The notes under the pieces: model-generated
Told to the model about the DNA's origin: nothing
What the model saw: only the letters and a program-made list of their open reading frames with translations
The model's database searches: none
Assembly (NCBI RefSeq): GCF_004355005.1
Contig: NZ_SMSJ01000021.1
Span: forward strand, 1-64,000
Length of the DNA stretch: 64,000 bases
DNA from: Dankookia rubra
Lineage (GTDB): Bacteria > Pseudomonadota > Alphaproteobacteria > Acetobacterales > Acetobacteraceae
Reading direction: 5' to 3'
Position numbers and translations under genes: made by a program
In this document: positions 27,201 through 35,164 of the stretch, one piece after another
Position numbering within the stretch: position 1 is the stretch's first letter
How the letters are laid out: each line of letters begins with the position of its first letter

Positions 27201-27462
27201 TCAGGCCGGTGGAATCGCAGAGGTCGGCGAAGAGAATGGTCGCGTGCTTGTACTGCGCGTCGCGGTCGCGCGGCGGGAGGCCGGCCGGCGGGGCCGCCGT
27301 CCCCGGCGCGGCGAAGCCGGCGCCGCAATGCGTGCAGAACCTCGCCACCACGCGGTTCGCCGTCCGGCAGGCCGGACAGGGCTTTTCCAGCGGCGCGCCG
27401 CAATGGTCGCAGAACCGCCCGGAGGCGGCAGGCGCGTCGCAGTGGAGGCAGGTGGGGTACAT
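24208..27462 (-). CDS. Zinc-ribbon / class III cyclase / AAA ATPase / TPR signalling protein
   Basis: A 1084-residue multidomain protein. Residues 1-50 hold two zinc ribbons (Cys 5/8/18/21 and 29/32/43/46). Residues 70-245 are a class III nucleotide cyclase domain: the metal Asp is in ILFADLCDST (D80) and the second in MGDG (D124). The conserved H-x3-R (H195, R199) stands where many cyclases have Asn/Arg, and the usual base-selecting Lys before GD is Val120. An AAA ATPase follows, with VADAGMGKSR (about 299-307) as Walker A and LVIVIEDYHW as Walker B. A long TPR-like helical C terminus (about 620-1080) ends the protein. Such proteins are soluble sensors; the TPR part probably binds a partner. 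Last gene of a unit with two small unknown proteins. Activity is uncertain because of Val120. Confidence 0.87.
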   Translation of the reverse strand: MYPTCLHCDAPAASGRFCDHCGAPLEKPCPACRTANRVVARFCTHCGAGFAAPGTAAPPAGLPPRDRDAQYKHATILFADLCDSTGLIAAMDAEDASVSLGLALDMMAEAVARCGGTVAVRMGDGLMAMFGAPVAAEDHAVRACFAALAIIEGARDVGGRALPVRIGICSGPVILRPGRQDGDAEGMGVWGLTAHIASRIEHQAEPNTALLAQQTAVLVAGSAQLVPLGKVPLRGLAEPLGLYRLLGVANRSSWLVRSGSRALTTLVGRQQELALLGQALRRAAGGGEQAAAQAVALVADAGMGKSRLVHDFLGAPVLAGWRVMRVETTVHSLAVPYLLVTALLREIVGCAPGDPVAEIAARLPARLAALMPDAAIDGAPLLRYLDSDAGGPDLDPTDPSQRRRQLLAALVGVLRRQAARQPLVIVIEDYHWLDASSVELVEELLDGLQRHPVLLLLTTRPERRPGWSADPAAPRAEIELWTLSDDQAEAMLCELIGPGAALAPLRAQIVARAGGTPFFLEEFARALHETGVLAEGAPPPADLEIPGSVQAIVASRIDRLLPVHRRILQVAAVVGRQFAPALLGAILDVPAAVLARGIEVLGIGGFLAELGLPTGPRYRFSHVLIQAMAHDSLLRSDRRGLHARILRVLETTPDEASIEDLARHAIAAEAWPEAVRYSMEAGERATRRSAWTEARVHLEAVLAALQKQPVTAERVGLGIDVRLRLRFVLGAANDLARVQDYLHEADVLAGQAGDALTLARVYINRSTALAHGGDLARAKELSRQALDIMLAAVDPVGIVSAAFGLGQAMWYAGDLAEGLRVLEQTLPHARSEAGQRRSAATFVLPAVVHFCFLAQFRGETGAVDAGFLAIEEARGIAGRHGQAFDRLLVSMYEGDLLLQDGRVTASIDLLERALRGARADGLDYHVPYMAYVLGRAYVRAGRFTDAADLLLAGCERADRNGHRGKRLLCNPALARAMAEGPQRDIIGACDLARRTTEEAAALGFRPTQVQAQLALARALVLAGQASEAAAQLRAAAILAARIGLRAAEAEALEWLARLLRVPPPASAAAAVWSPPAVGPEPTLH

Positions 27463-27491
27463 GCGCGACCTGCGCTGGCCGGACCGGTCGC

Positions 27492-27977
27492 TCAGACCGA
27501 TGGATTGTAGTGCACGTGCGGGCAGGTGTGGCAGGCCTCGGGGCCGAGCTGCACCCACCAACGGCAGGCGGCACGGATCCCGCAGCGCGGGACCGCGGCG
27601 CCGGGCTCGCGCGGCTCGACGAAACCGGCAACGGCCTCCTGCATCCGGCCGATCAGCGAGCAGGCCGCATCCTTCCAGTGCGCGCAATGCCGCTCGGCGC
27701 AGGGCCCGGCCAGCCGGAACCGCGCCTCGGGCGTCCCGCCGATCCGCGCCCGCATCCCCGGGGTGAGCGGAATGGGAGTCGGCAGGTTGGCGACGACGCC
27801 GCCCTCCCCCACCACCCCGATGATCACCGGCGCGTTGCGCGGGTCGCCGCTGACGCTCGGGCAAAGCGTCGCCCCGGCCGCCATCCGCGGCGGCCGGGGT
27901 GCCGGCGCCGCGGCCGGCCGTGCCCCCTCATCCCGGCGGGAGGCCGCGGAGGCGGCGGCGCCAGGGCGGGCGGTCAC
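27492..27977 (-). CDS. Cys-rich protein of unknown function
   Basis: A 161-residue protein with a low-complexity Ala/Pro/Arg N terminus (about 1-33), then a folded-looking part. Eight Cys occur: one in ATLCPS, three in GPCAERHCAHWKDAACSLI, and four in RCGIRAACRWW and EACHTCPHVHY. The last seven resemble a metal or Fe-S site. I do not recognise the family. The GTG start overlaps the upstream gene's stop (GTGA) and the stop is 29 bp from the cyclase start, so the protein is very likely made with the cyclase and may be its sensor or regulator. The role is inference from position only. Confidence 0.75.
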   Translation of the reverse strand: MTARPGAAASAASRRDEGARPAAAPAPRPPRMAAGATLCPSVSGDPRNAPVIIGVVGEGGVVANLPTPIPLTPGMRARIGGTPEARFRLAGPCAERHCAHWKDAACSLIGRMQEAVAGFVEPREPGAAVPRCGIRAACRWWVQLGPEACHTCPHVHYNPSV

Positions 27978-28261
27978 GCGGGATCGGCCTTCGGCTTGGG
28001 CACGGGTTTCGGCTTCGGCACGGGCTTCGGCTTCGGCACGGGCTTCGGCTTGGGCGGCGGCGGCGGCGGCGGGCGCTGGCCGTTGTTGTCCGGCAGCATG
28101 CTGATGGTGACGACGTTCGACGCCGCGGAGATCATGGCCAGATGTTCCACGACCGTTTCCTGCACCGCGGCAAGCAGGGCGCGCTGTTCCTCGCCGGTCA
28201 TCTGTACATACGTAAGATCTATGCAGAGGTGACCGCCGGACAATCTGACCTGTCCACCCAT
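27974..28261 (-). CDS. Small protein with Pro/Lys repeat tail, unknown
   Basis: A 95-residue protein. Residues 1-57 look folded (MGGQVRLSGGHLCIDLTYVQ then a helix TGEEQRALLAAVQETVVEHL). The remainder is a proline run followed by repeated PKPKPV units ending KADPA. The ATG at 28261 is set by GAGGAG (28269-28274) at good spacing; further in-frame sequence upstream is not needed. First gene of the cyclase unit and coupled to the Cys-rich gene. Extended, rigid Pro/Lys tails often bind partners or span a distance. Not recognised. Confidence 0.72.
   Translation of the reverse strand: MGGQVRLSGGHLCIDLTYVQMTGEEQRALLAAVQETVVEHLAMISAASNVVTISMLPDNNGQRPPPPPPPKPKPVPKPKPVPKPKPVPKPKADPA
28001..28054. repeat. 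Three 18-bp tandem repeats coding for PKPKPV
   Basis: Units start with CACGGG at 28001, 28019 and 28037 and differ at one or two positions. A partial unit precedes them. They lie in frame in the 95-residue gene, so copy-number change would lengthen or shorten the tail by six residues without breaking it. Confidence 0.85.
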
Positions 28262-28481
28262 GATCCAGCTCCTCGACCTGCGGCCATGCGCCTTTATTAG
28301 TGATTCGCGGAAGGAACGGTACTGGTCACCAATCGCAACTGTCAATTCCGCCGGACCTAGCTTGCGGCCCGGCCGGCGCCGCAAGCCTCGCCGCGGGCCG
28401 CCACCGCCGGGCCCCGGCGAGGCGCCCCGCGACAGGGCGGCGGGCGCCGCGGCGCCCGCCGGTCAGGTCACGGGCGTCGAC

Positions 28482-29657
28482 TCAGGGCCGCTCGACGCAG
28501 AGCGCGACGCCCATGCCGCCGCCGATGCAGAGCGTCGCCAGGCCGCGCTTGGCATTGCGCTTCTGCATCTCGAACAGCAGCGTGTTCAGCACCCGGGCGC
28601 CCGAGGCGCCGATGGGGTGGCCGAGCGCGATCGCGCCGCCATTGACGTTCACCTTGGCCGGATCCCAGCCGAGGTCCTTGTTCACCGCGCAGGCCTGCGC
28701 CGCGAAGGCCTCGTTCGCCTCGATCAGGTCGAGCGTGTCGATCGACCAGCCGGCCTTCTGCAGCGCCTTCCGCGAGGCCGGGATCGGGCCGGTGCCCATG
28801 ATGGAGGGATCGACGCCGGCGGTGGCCCAGGAGACGATCCGCGCCATCGGCGTGACGCCGCGCTTGCGCGCCTCCTCGGCCGACATCACCACGGCGACGG
28901 CGGCGCCGTCGTTGATGCCGGAAGCATTGCCCGCGGTCACCGTGCCGGTCTTGCTGAAGGCCGGGCGGAGCTTCGCCAGCACGTCGTAGTCGGTCGAGGG
29001 CTTCGGATACTCGTCATCCGAGATCACCACGTCGCCCTTGCGGCCTTTGACCGTGACCGGCGCGATCTCGTCCTTGAAGCGGCCGGCCTTCATGGCCTCG
29101 CCCGCCTTCCGCTGGCTGGCGGCGGCGAACTCGTCCTGCTGTTCCCGCGTGATCTGGTACTTCTCGGCGACGTTCTCGGCCGTCGTGCCCATGTGGTAGC
29201 CGTGGAAAGCGTCCCAGAGGCCGTCCTTGATCATGGTGTCGACCATGGCGAGGTCGCCCATCTTCTGCCCGGCGCGAAGCTGCGCGGCATGCGGCGCCTG
29301 GGTCATGCTCTCCTGGCCGCCGGCGACCACGATCGCGGCGTCGCCGCTGCTGATCTGCTGGGCGGCGAGCGCCACGGCGCGGAGGCCGGAGCCGCAGAGC
29401 TGGTTGATGCCGAAGGCCGTGGCACCGGCCGGGATGCCGGCATTGATGGCGGCCTGGCGGGCCGGGTTCTGGCCGGCGCCGGCGGTCAGGATCTGGCCCA
29501 TGATGACCTCGTCCACTTCGTCCGGCTTCACCCCGGCCCGTTCCAGCGCGGCCTGGATGGCGACGGTGCCGAGCGCATGCGCCGACAGGGAGGCGAAAGC
29601 GCCGTTGAAGCTGCCGACGGGTGTACGGGCCGCTGAGGCGATGACGATCTCGGTCAA
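28482..29657 (-). CDS. phaA: Acetyl-CoA C-acetyltransferase (PhaA thiolase)
   Basis: A 391-residue biosynthetic thiolase that condenses two acetyl-CoA to acetoacetyl-CoA, the first step of polyhydroxybutyrate synthesis. The acyl-accepting Cys88 is in [10 protein letters not shown], the catalytic His in [10 protein letters not shown], and the second Cys in CIGGGMGVA. The family N terminus [20 protein letters not shown] begins at a TTG (29657) preceded by GGGAG. An in-frame ATG 11 codons upstream ([11 protein letters not shown]...) would add residues absent from known thiolases, so I prefer TTG. It follows phaC in the same direction, 55 bp apart. Confidence 0.94.
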   Translation of the reverse strand: MTEIVIASAARTPVGSFNGAFASLSAHALGTVAIQAALERAGVKPDEVDEVIMGQILTAGAGQNPARQAAINAGIPAGATAFGINQLCGSGLRAVALAAQQISSGDAAIVVAGGQESMTQAPHAAQLRAGQKMGDLAMVDTMIKDGLWDAFHGYHMGTTAENVAEKYQITREQQDEFAAASQRKAGEAMKAGRFKDEIAPVTVKGRKGDVVISDDEYPKPSTDYDVLAKLRPAFSKTGTVTAGNASGINDGAAVAVVMSAEEARKRGVTPMARIVSWATAGVDPSIMGTGPIPASRKALQKAGWSIDTLDLIEANEAFAAQACAVNKDLGWDPAKVNVNGGAIALGHPIGASGARVLNTLLFEMQKRNAKRGLATLCIGGGMGVALCVERP

Positions 29658-29712
29658 GACTGGTTCTCCCACCCTGATGTTGCGCCGCACATTGGACCGG
29701 CGCCGCCTTTCC

Positions 29713-30882
29713 CTACAAGCCCAGGGGACCAGGCAACGCCTTGATCCAGGTCAGGAGGGGACGCCAGAGCTGCGCCTCCGCCCCGCTCCCGGCGACCATG
29801 CCGACATGGCCGGCCGCGGCATGGTGCACATGGGCGCCGGGCATCGCCGCTGCCAGGGCCAGCGCCGAGGCGGGCGGGACGATACGGTCGCGGGCGGGGA
29901 TCGCCAGGAAGGCCGGCAGCCGCAGCGCCTGCGGCGCCACCACCTCCCCGGCGATGCGCCATTCGCCGCGCATCGGGGTATTCGCCCCGTACCAGCCGGA
30001 CAGCGCCTCGCGCGCCACCGCCGCCGCCAGCGGGATCCCGTCGTTCAGCCAGTCCTCGAGCGCCACGAAGCGGCGGGCCTGCGGGCTGTCCGGGTCCAGC
30101 CGGGCGAAGGCGCGGTATTTCTCGCCGATGCCGGCCGGGTCGTGCGCCGCGAAGAGAGCCTGCAGCGCATCCACCGGCAGGGTGCCGGTCGCCCGCAGCA
30201 GCGGCTCCAGCAGCGGCAGGGTGGCCGCCAGGCCGCGGGCGCGCGCCGCGTCCTCGGCCCAGAAGTCCCAAGGGGTGGCCAGCAGCGCCAGGCCGCGCAG
30301 CAGGCCGGGCCGGCGTTGCGCCAGAGCGAGGGCCAGCATCCCGCCCAGGCAATAGCCGGCCAGCACGACCGGTCCTCCGGCGCAGCCGATGGCGGCAGCC
30401 AGGGCACGCTCCAGCCGCCCGGCGACGTAGTCGGTCAGCGAGAAGCCGCGCTCCGCCGCGCCCGGCGCGCCCCAATCCAGCAGCAGCGGCCGCACCCCCG
30501 CCGCGGCCAGGTGCCGCAGCATCGAGGCGCCGGGCAGCAGGTCCAGCACCTCCGCGCGATTGACCAGGGAGGGGATGACGAGGATCACCGGCGCGCCGGG
30601 CGGCCCGCCATGGTCGAGCAGCCGGCTGCCGCCCTCGGTCCAGACCGCCGGCTGCGGCGGCATGTCGCGGCGGAAGGGATGCCGGCGATAGGCCAGGATG
30701 CCTTGCAGCAGGGCCGCCTCGCTGGCCCGCAGGCGGCGCTCCACCGCGGCGGCGAAGGCTTCAGGCGGATGGTTGCCGGCGGCGAGGGCGGCGGCGATCC
30801 GCGCCGCTTCCCGCCGCCCCGCGTTCGAGCGCGGCGAGCCGCCGCTCCAGCTCGTCGATCCGGGCGCGCAGCCGGGCGGCAT
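29713..30882 (-). CDS. phaC: Poly(3-hydroxyalkanoate) synthase, PhaC type
   Basis: An alpha/beta-hydrolase-fold polymerase of about 360-389 residues. The lipase-box-like [13 protein letters not shown] carries the Cys nucleophile, the Asp is in [10 protein letters not shown] and the His in [17 protein letters not shown] and TPWDFW are PhaC-typical. The short length resembles class III synthases that need a PhaE partner, and the gene to its right encodes such a protein. The start is uncertain: family similarity begins near [16 protein letters not shown], where no standard start exists. I used the nearest upstream ATG (30882), which overlaps the partner gene by 122 bp. PhaC polymerises 3-hydroxybutyryl-CoA on granules. 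Confidence 0.75.
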   Translation of the reverse strand: MPPGCAPGSTSWSGGSPRSNAGRREAARIAAALAAGNHPPEAFAAAVERRLRASEAALLQGILAYRRHPFRRDMPPQPAVWTEGGSRLLDHGGPPGAPVILVIPSLVNRAEVLDLLPGASMLRHLAAAGVRPLLLDWGAPGAAERGFSLTDYVAGRLERALAAAIGCAGGPVVLAGYCLGGMLALALAQRRPGLLRGLALLATPWDFWAEDAARARGLAATLPLLEPLLRATGTLPVDALQALFAAHDPAGIGEKYRAFARLDPDSPQARRFVALEDWLNDGIPLAAAVAREALSGWYGANTPMRGEWRIAGEVVAPQALRLPAFLAIPARDRIVPPASALALAAAMPGAHVHHAAAGHVGMVAGSGAEAQLWRPLLTWIKALPGPLGL

Positions 30883-31351
30883 CCGCGCCGCCCAGCGGGT
30901 CGCCAGCGCCAGGGCCAGGTGAAGCGGGAGCGGACGCGGTCCCCGTCGGCGCGACGTCCCGTCCGGTGCGACCTTGCTCATGCGATGAGAGCCCGCCGAG
31001 GGCGCGGTGCCAGGCCGCGGCGAGGTCGAATGCCTGTCGCCAGGCGGCCGCGACCTCTGGATCGGCGGCAAGGCCGGCCAGCTCGCTCTGCCAGAGCGCG
31101 ATCCACGCCTCCGCCAGGTCGTCCAGCCCCGGCGCGTCCCGCGGGGACCGGTCGCATTCGGGTCCGCATGCCTCGTCCTCAGAGCCAGTCTGCTTGGGGT
31201 CGGTAGGCCTGGAGCCGGTCAAGCGCCTCTCCTGTTCGCCGCTCGCGCGATCGTTGTCCAGCGTCCCGAAGGCGTCCAGCGGTCTCGCAACGATATGCTG
31301 CCGGGTCTTGGTGCGCTGCGGAATTCCCTCTAACGCAGGTGCGGGATGCAC
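30761..31351 (-). CDS. PhaE-like PHA synthase partner
   Basis: Up to 196 residues. The convincing part is from about residue 75: DLAEAWIALWQSELAGLAAD, an alpha-helical stretch of the kind found upstream of phaC in related bacteria, and a C-terminal coiled coil [19 protein letters not shown], as in class III PhaE subunits. The first 70 residues are poor coding sequence and the true start is probably internal, so the left part of the phaR-phaE gap may be promoter. It overlaps phaC at the 3' end. Assigned by position and pattern; moderate confidence. Confidence 0.6.
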   Translation of the reverse strand: MHPAPALEGIPQRTKTRQHIVARPLDAFGTLDNDRASGEQERRLTGSRPTDPKQTGSEDEACGPECDRSPRDAPGLDDLAEAWIALWQSELAGLAADPEVAAAWRQAFDLAAAWHRALGGLSSHEQGRTGRDVAPTGTASAPASPGPGAGDPLGGADAARLRARIDELERRLAALERGAAGSGADRRRPRRRQPSA

Positions 31352-31424
31352 GTGCTAGTCTGGGCTCAGCACCCCTTGCCTACCGGCGCCGTGCCGCCGC
31401 GACGAATGAAGGACAGGAGCCGCC

Positions 31425-32027
31425 ATGGCCGAGAACGCCGCACGTGCCGAAACCACGGGCGAACCCCCCTTGCAACCCGTAGTGGTCAAGAAATACGCCA
31501 ATCGTCGCCTCTACAACACCGAATCTTCCAGCTACGTGACGCTCGAGGACCTCGCCAACATGGTCCGGCAGGGGCGTGACTTCATCGTCTTCGATGCCAA
31601 GTCGGGGGAGGACATCACCCGCTCGGTGCTGACCCAGATCATCGTCGAGGAGGAATCGAAAGGCCGCAGCCTGCTGCCGGAGAGCTTCCTTCGCCAGCTG
31701 ATCGGCTTCTACGGCGACAGCCTGCAGAGCGTGCTGCCGCGCTACCTGGAATTCGCCATGGCCGGCTTCGCCCGGCAGCAGGAGCAGATGCGCCGCTCGG
31801 TGGAACAGGCCATGGGCGGCTTCATGCCCTTCGGCGGGATCCCGGGCCTCGAGGAGGTCGGCAAGCAGAACATGGCGATGCTCGAGCGCGCCATGAGCCT
31901 GTTCGCTCCCTTCCGCCCGCCGGAGACGCCGGCGACCATGGAATCACTGAAGGCGGAGGTGGAATCGCTGCGCCAGCAACTGGCCGAGGCGACCCGAACG
32001 AACAATGGTTCCTCGCGCGAGGCGTGA
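31425..32027 (+). CDS. phaR: Polyhydroxyalkanoate synthesis repressor PhaR
   Basis: A 200-residue PhaR. It has the DNA-binding domain VVKKYANRRLYNTESSSYVTLEDLANMV and the accumulation-regulatory region GEDITRSVLTQIIVEEESKG, then a Met/Phe/Gln-rich middle and a C-terminal coiled coil (MESLKAEVESLRQQLAEA). PhaR binds both PHA granules and DNA, and when no polymer is present it represses phasin and its own gene. Divergent from the phaE/phaC unit, so it may control both promoters in the gap. AGGAGCCGCC precedes the ATG. Confidence 0.95.
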   Translation: MAENAARAETTGEPPLQPVVVKKYANRRLYNTESSSYVTLEDLANMVRQGRDFIVFDAKSGEDITRSVLTQIIVEEESKGRSLLPESFLRQLIGFYGDSLQSVLPRYLEFAMAGFARQQEQMRRSVEQAMGGFMPFGGIPGLEEVGKQNMAMLERAMSLFAPFRPPETPATMESLKAEVESLRQQLAEATRTNNGSSREA

Positions 32028-32135
32028 GTTTCCGGGCTCTCGCTTCCATCACGCGTTCGTCACGCGCCGAGGTGGAACGCCCGCCATGCCGCGGCATTCC
32101 GTTGGGTGAGATTCTCAACGGCAAAGGGCACGGCA

Positions 32136-32615
32136 ATGGTGCAGACGACCACGCAGACCGAAGCGAAGCGGCCGGATGGTGCCAAGCCGGGACAGCGGGC
32201 GAATGCCGCTGACCGCCATGTCGGCTCCCGGATCCGGGAACGGCGGGTCATGATGGGTCTGTCGCAGCAACAACTCGCGCGAATGATCGGCGTCACCTAT
32301 CAGCAGGCTCACAAGTACGAGCGCGGCCTGAATCGCATCTCCGCCGGCCGGCTGTTCGAGATCGCCCAGGTGCTCGGAGTCGGGGTGTCCTGGTTCTTCG
32401 AAGGCCTGTCCGCCGATTCCGAGCAGCATGAGATCTCGCCCCGCCAGCGCATGTGCCTCGAGCTCGCGCGGAACTTCGCCATGATCGACAATGAGAAGCA
32501 CCAGGAAGCGCTGAGCCAGATGGCGCGCGCGCTGGCGGCGCAGAGCCAGGCGGCTGCAGCGGTGGTCGGCATGCCGGTCGTCGGCGAGACCGAGGTCGCG
32601 GCCGAGACCCATTGA
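32136..32615 (+). CDS. XRE-family helix-turn-helix regulator
   Basis: A 159-residue protein with a Cro/C1-type HTH (about 25-82: IRERRVMMGLSQQQLARMIG, VTYQQAHKYERG, NRISAGRLFEIAQVLGV, SWFFEGL). A helical C terminus (RMCLELARNFAMIDNEKHQEALSQMARAL) follows. The family is common next to phaR in alphaproteobacteria. I used the ATG at 32136 after AAAGGGCACGGCA; a GTG ten codons upstream is possible. Its stop overlaps the next start. Targets unknown. Confidence 0.85.
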   Translation: MVQTTTQTEAKRPDGAKPGQRANAADRHVGSRIRERRVMMGLSQQQLARMIGVTYQQAHKYERGLNRISAGRLFEIAQVLGVGVSWFFEGLSADSEQHEISPRQRMCLELARNFAMIDNEKHQEALSQMARALAAQSQAAAAVVGMPVVGETEVAAETH

Positions 32616-33529
32616 CGCGGGGGCCGGGCGTGGCCCGGCCTACCCGTTGGGCGGAGGTATCGAAGCGGGGGCCCTCCCCGCCGTTGCTGCGTCCGCAGCG
32701 GCGCTGGACCTTCCGCACGCTGGTTCTTGCGCTGATCCTGTGCATGGTCGGCGCGATCGGTGGGATCGTCGTCGGCCTGGGGCTGCGGCCGCCACCGACC
32801 GCCCCATCCGAGCCGCCGCTCGCGGCAGGGCCCGCATCCCCTCCCCGCACGACCGGACCGGCCCAGCCGCCGCCTGAAGCGCCGCCCGACCGGACAGCGG
32901 CCGAAGCCAGCGCCGTGGAGGGCCGGCTTGCCGCGCTGCGCCGCGCGGTGGAGCAGGAGCAGGCGCGGCTCGATGCCCTGATCCGGTCGCGCGTCACCGC
33001 CGAGGCCGAGCAGCAGGCGCGGCTGGATGCGCTCGGCCGCGCCCGGGCGACGGCCGAGGCGCAGCTGGCCACCCTGCAGCGCGACATCGTGTCGGCACAG
33101 CGCGAGTTGGCGGCGGTTCCGCGGCGGGAGGCCGCGCCCTTGCCGCCGATCGCCGGCACGGCGCCGCCGGCTGCCCCGGCGCCTGCGCCGCCCCCGGCAC
33201 GACCGACGCGGGAAACGCCCGCCACGGCCCCCGCCGCCGGCGGCCAGCCGCGCGTCTTCGTCCACCATCGCGCCGGCTCCGCCGCCGGCGCGGAGGCGGC
33301 GTCGGCGGTGTCGGGCACCCTGCGGGACGGCGGGTTCGAGGTGCCGGAGGTGCGGGCGGTGCCGGCCGTGCCCTCGCAGCGGGTGGTGCGCTACTTCCAT
33401 GCCGAGGATGCCGCGGCCGCCGCACGGCTTGCCGGGCGGCTCGGCCGTGGCTGGGCGATCCAGGACTTCCGCGGCTACGAGCCCTCCCCCGGGTCTGGCA
33501 CCCTCGAGGTCTGGGTGCCGGACCGCTGA
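32612..33529 (+). CDS. Membrane-anchored coiled-coil protein with C-terminal LytR_C/SPOR-like domain
   Basis: Up to 305 residues. Residues about 36-58 are one membrane segment (TLVLALILCMVGAIGGIVVG), so the rest is probably periplasmic. A Pro-rich linker, a Glu/Ala/Arg coiled coil (about 95-165), a second Pro/Ala linker, and a compact C-terminal domain follow, containing RVFVHHRAGSAAG, VVRYFHAEDAAAAARLAGRLG and WAIQDFRGYEPSPGSGTLEVW. The last resembles a small alpha/beta domain of cell-wall-linked proteins. The start is TTG overlapping the regulator's stop (TTGA); a GTG six codons later is possible. Role unknown. Confidence 0.65.
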   Translation: MTRGPGVARPTRWAEVSKRGPSPPLLRPQRRWTFRTLVLALILCMVGAIGGIVVGLGLRPPPTAPSEPPLAAGPASPPRTTGPAQPPPEAPPDRTAAEASAVEGRLAALRRAVEQEQARLDALIRSRVTAEAEQQARLDALGRARATAEAQLATLQRDIVSAQRELAAVPRREAAPLPPIAGTAPPAAPAPAPPPARPTRETPATAPAAGGQPRVFVHHRAGSAAGAEAASAVSGTLRDGGFEVPEVRAVPAVPSQRVVRYFHAEDAAAAARLAGRLGRGWAIQDFRGYEPSPGSGTLEVWVPDR

Positions 33530-33538
33530 GGCCGCGCC

Positions 33539-35164
33539 TCAGCCGGTGACGCGCACCGGCGTCAGGTCCTGGAACCAGGAACGCGCCTGGACGAAGCCCT
33601 GGACCTTGCGGCTCATCGCCCGTGGGTTCAGGTCATGCGCCACGAAGAGGAACAGCGCGTCCTCGACGATCTTGGCGTGCAGGTCGGAGACGAGCTTGTC
33701 CTGCGCCGTCTGGTCGAACTCGGACAGGATCTTCGCGATCAGCGCATCGTAGTCCGGGCTGGAGAAGCCGCCCCAGTTGTTGCCCGCCGGCGGCGTCAGG
33801 TCCGACCGGAGGAAGCGGATCATCGCGGTGAAGGGGTCGATCGCGGTGAAGCTGATGTTGATCCCGGTGATCCCGCGGTTGGACGGTGCCTTCCAGCCGT
33901 CCCGCCAGATGGTCAGCAGGGTGTTCCACTCGAAGACCTCGAACTCGATCTCGATGCCGACGTCCTTCAGCATCTGCTGCAGCGCCTCGTTCATCGCCAT
34001 CGGCTGCATCTGCCCGGAGCCCGAGGTCGAGATGCCGATCCTGGTCTTCAGCGGCGTGCGCGGCGTGACGCCGGCATCGGCCAGCAGCTTCTTCGCCGCG
34101 GCGGGGTCGTAGCCCCATCTGAACTTCGGCACGTCGTTCCAGGTGCTGCCGAGCGGCAGCAGCCCGGCGCCCTCGTCCATCAGCCCGCCCAGCATGCCCT
34201 TCATCGCCGCGCGGTCGATCGCCAGGTTGGCGCCGCGGCGGATGCGGCTGTCGCGCCAGGGCGAGCCCTCCGCGGTCGCCAGTTGCCAGGTCCAATTGTG
34301 CGGGTACTGGTTGGTCACGATGGTGTAGCCGGCCTGCTTCAGGCTGGGCACGGCATCGGCCGGCGGCGCCTCGATCCAGTCGACCTGGTTGGAGCGCAGC
34401 GCGGCGACGCGGGTATTGGGCTCGGGCAGCGGGATCAGCACCAGCTTCTCGGATTTCGGGATGCGCGCCGCGTCCCAATAGTCGGGGTTGCGCACCAGCA
34501 CGGCGCGCTCGCGGATCGAGAAGGCTTCCAGCTTCCAGGGCCCGGTGCCGATTGCCTTCGGCATATAGGCGTCCCAGTTCCGCCCCGCCGCCTCCCAGGC
34601 CGCCTGCTGGACGATGCCGATCCAGCTCACGCCATAGGGGACGGTGCTGTCGACGGTGCGGGTCTCGAGCGCGAAGGTCCGCTCGTCCACCGCCTCCCAG
34701 GCCGAGACGGTCGGGACGCGGACCCGGCCGAAGGCGGCGGCGCGCTGGTCGAAATGCGGCGCGTCGGCCTTCAGCACCCGGTCGAAGGAGAAGACGACGT
34801 CCTGCACGGTCAGCGGCTTGCCGTCGTGGAACCTCACGCCCTCGCGCAGGGTGAAGGTCCAGCGCTTCGGGTTCGTCGGGTCGACCTTCCAGGCCGTCGC
34901 CAGGCCGGGCCGCAGCACCGCCGGCGCATCGGCCTTCGACAGGTCCCAATGGACCAGCTGGTCATAGAGCGTGACGCCCATGAAGCGGTGGCCCTCGGCG
35001 CCCTGGTCGGGGACGCCGTTGGTCAGCGGCACCGCTGCCGCCGTCATGCCGACGCGCAGGGTGCCCGCGGTTTGGGCAAGGGCAAGGTCCCAGGGCAGTG
35101 CCGCCGCCGCGATGATGCCGCCCGCGCCGCCCAGCAGGCCGCGCCGTCCGAAGCCGTCATGCAT
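33539..35164 (-). CDS. ABC-type peptide substrate-binding protein (SBP_bac_5)
   Basis: A 541-residue paralogue of the binding protein at 20.6 kb, with the same length and motif order: a Tat-like RRGLLGGAGGIIAAAALPWD signal, DPTNPKRWTFTLREGVRFHDG, LKADAPHFDQR, IRRGANLAIDRAAMKG, and a final VEDALFLFVAHDLNPRAMSR. Periplasmic ligand-binding subunit of an ABC importer whose permease and ATPase genes are not adjacent. Ligand unknown. Confidence 0.9.
   Translation of the reverse strand: MHDGFGRRGLLGGAGGIIAAAALPWDLALAQTAGTLRVGMTAAAVPLTNGVPDQGAEGHRFMGVTLYDQLVHWDLSKADAPAVLRPGLATAWKVDPTNPKRWTFTLREGVRFHDGKPLTVQDVVFSFDRVLKADAPHFDQRAAAFGRVRVPTVSAWEAVDERTFALETRTVDSTVPYGVSWIGIVQQAAWEAAGRNWDAYMPKAIGTGPWKLEAFSIRERAVLVRNPDYWDAARIPKSEKLVLIPLPEPNTRVAALRSNQVDWIEAPPADAVPSLKQAGYTIVTNQYPHNWTWQLATAEGSPWRDSRIRRGANLAIDRAAMKGMLGGLMDEGAGLLPLGSTWNDVPKFRWGYDPAAAKKLLADAGVTPRTPLKTRIGISTSGSGQMQPMAMNEALQQMLKDVGIEIEFEVFEWNTLLTIWRDGWKAPSNRGITGINISFTAIDPFTAMIRFLRSDLTPPAGNNWGGFSSPDYDALIAKILSEFDQTAQDKLVSDLHAKIVEDALFLFVAHDLNPRAMSRKVQGFVQARSWFQDLTPVRVTG

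Noticed and set aside
28317-28345. Consensus -35 hexamer TTGACA before the 95-residue gene
   Set aside because: No acceptable -10 lies 16-18 bp downstream (GTACCG or AGTACC), so I do not call it a promoter.
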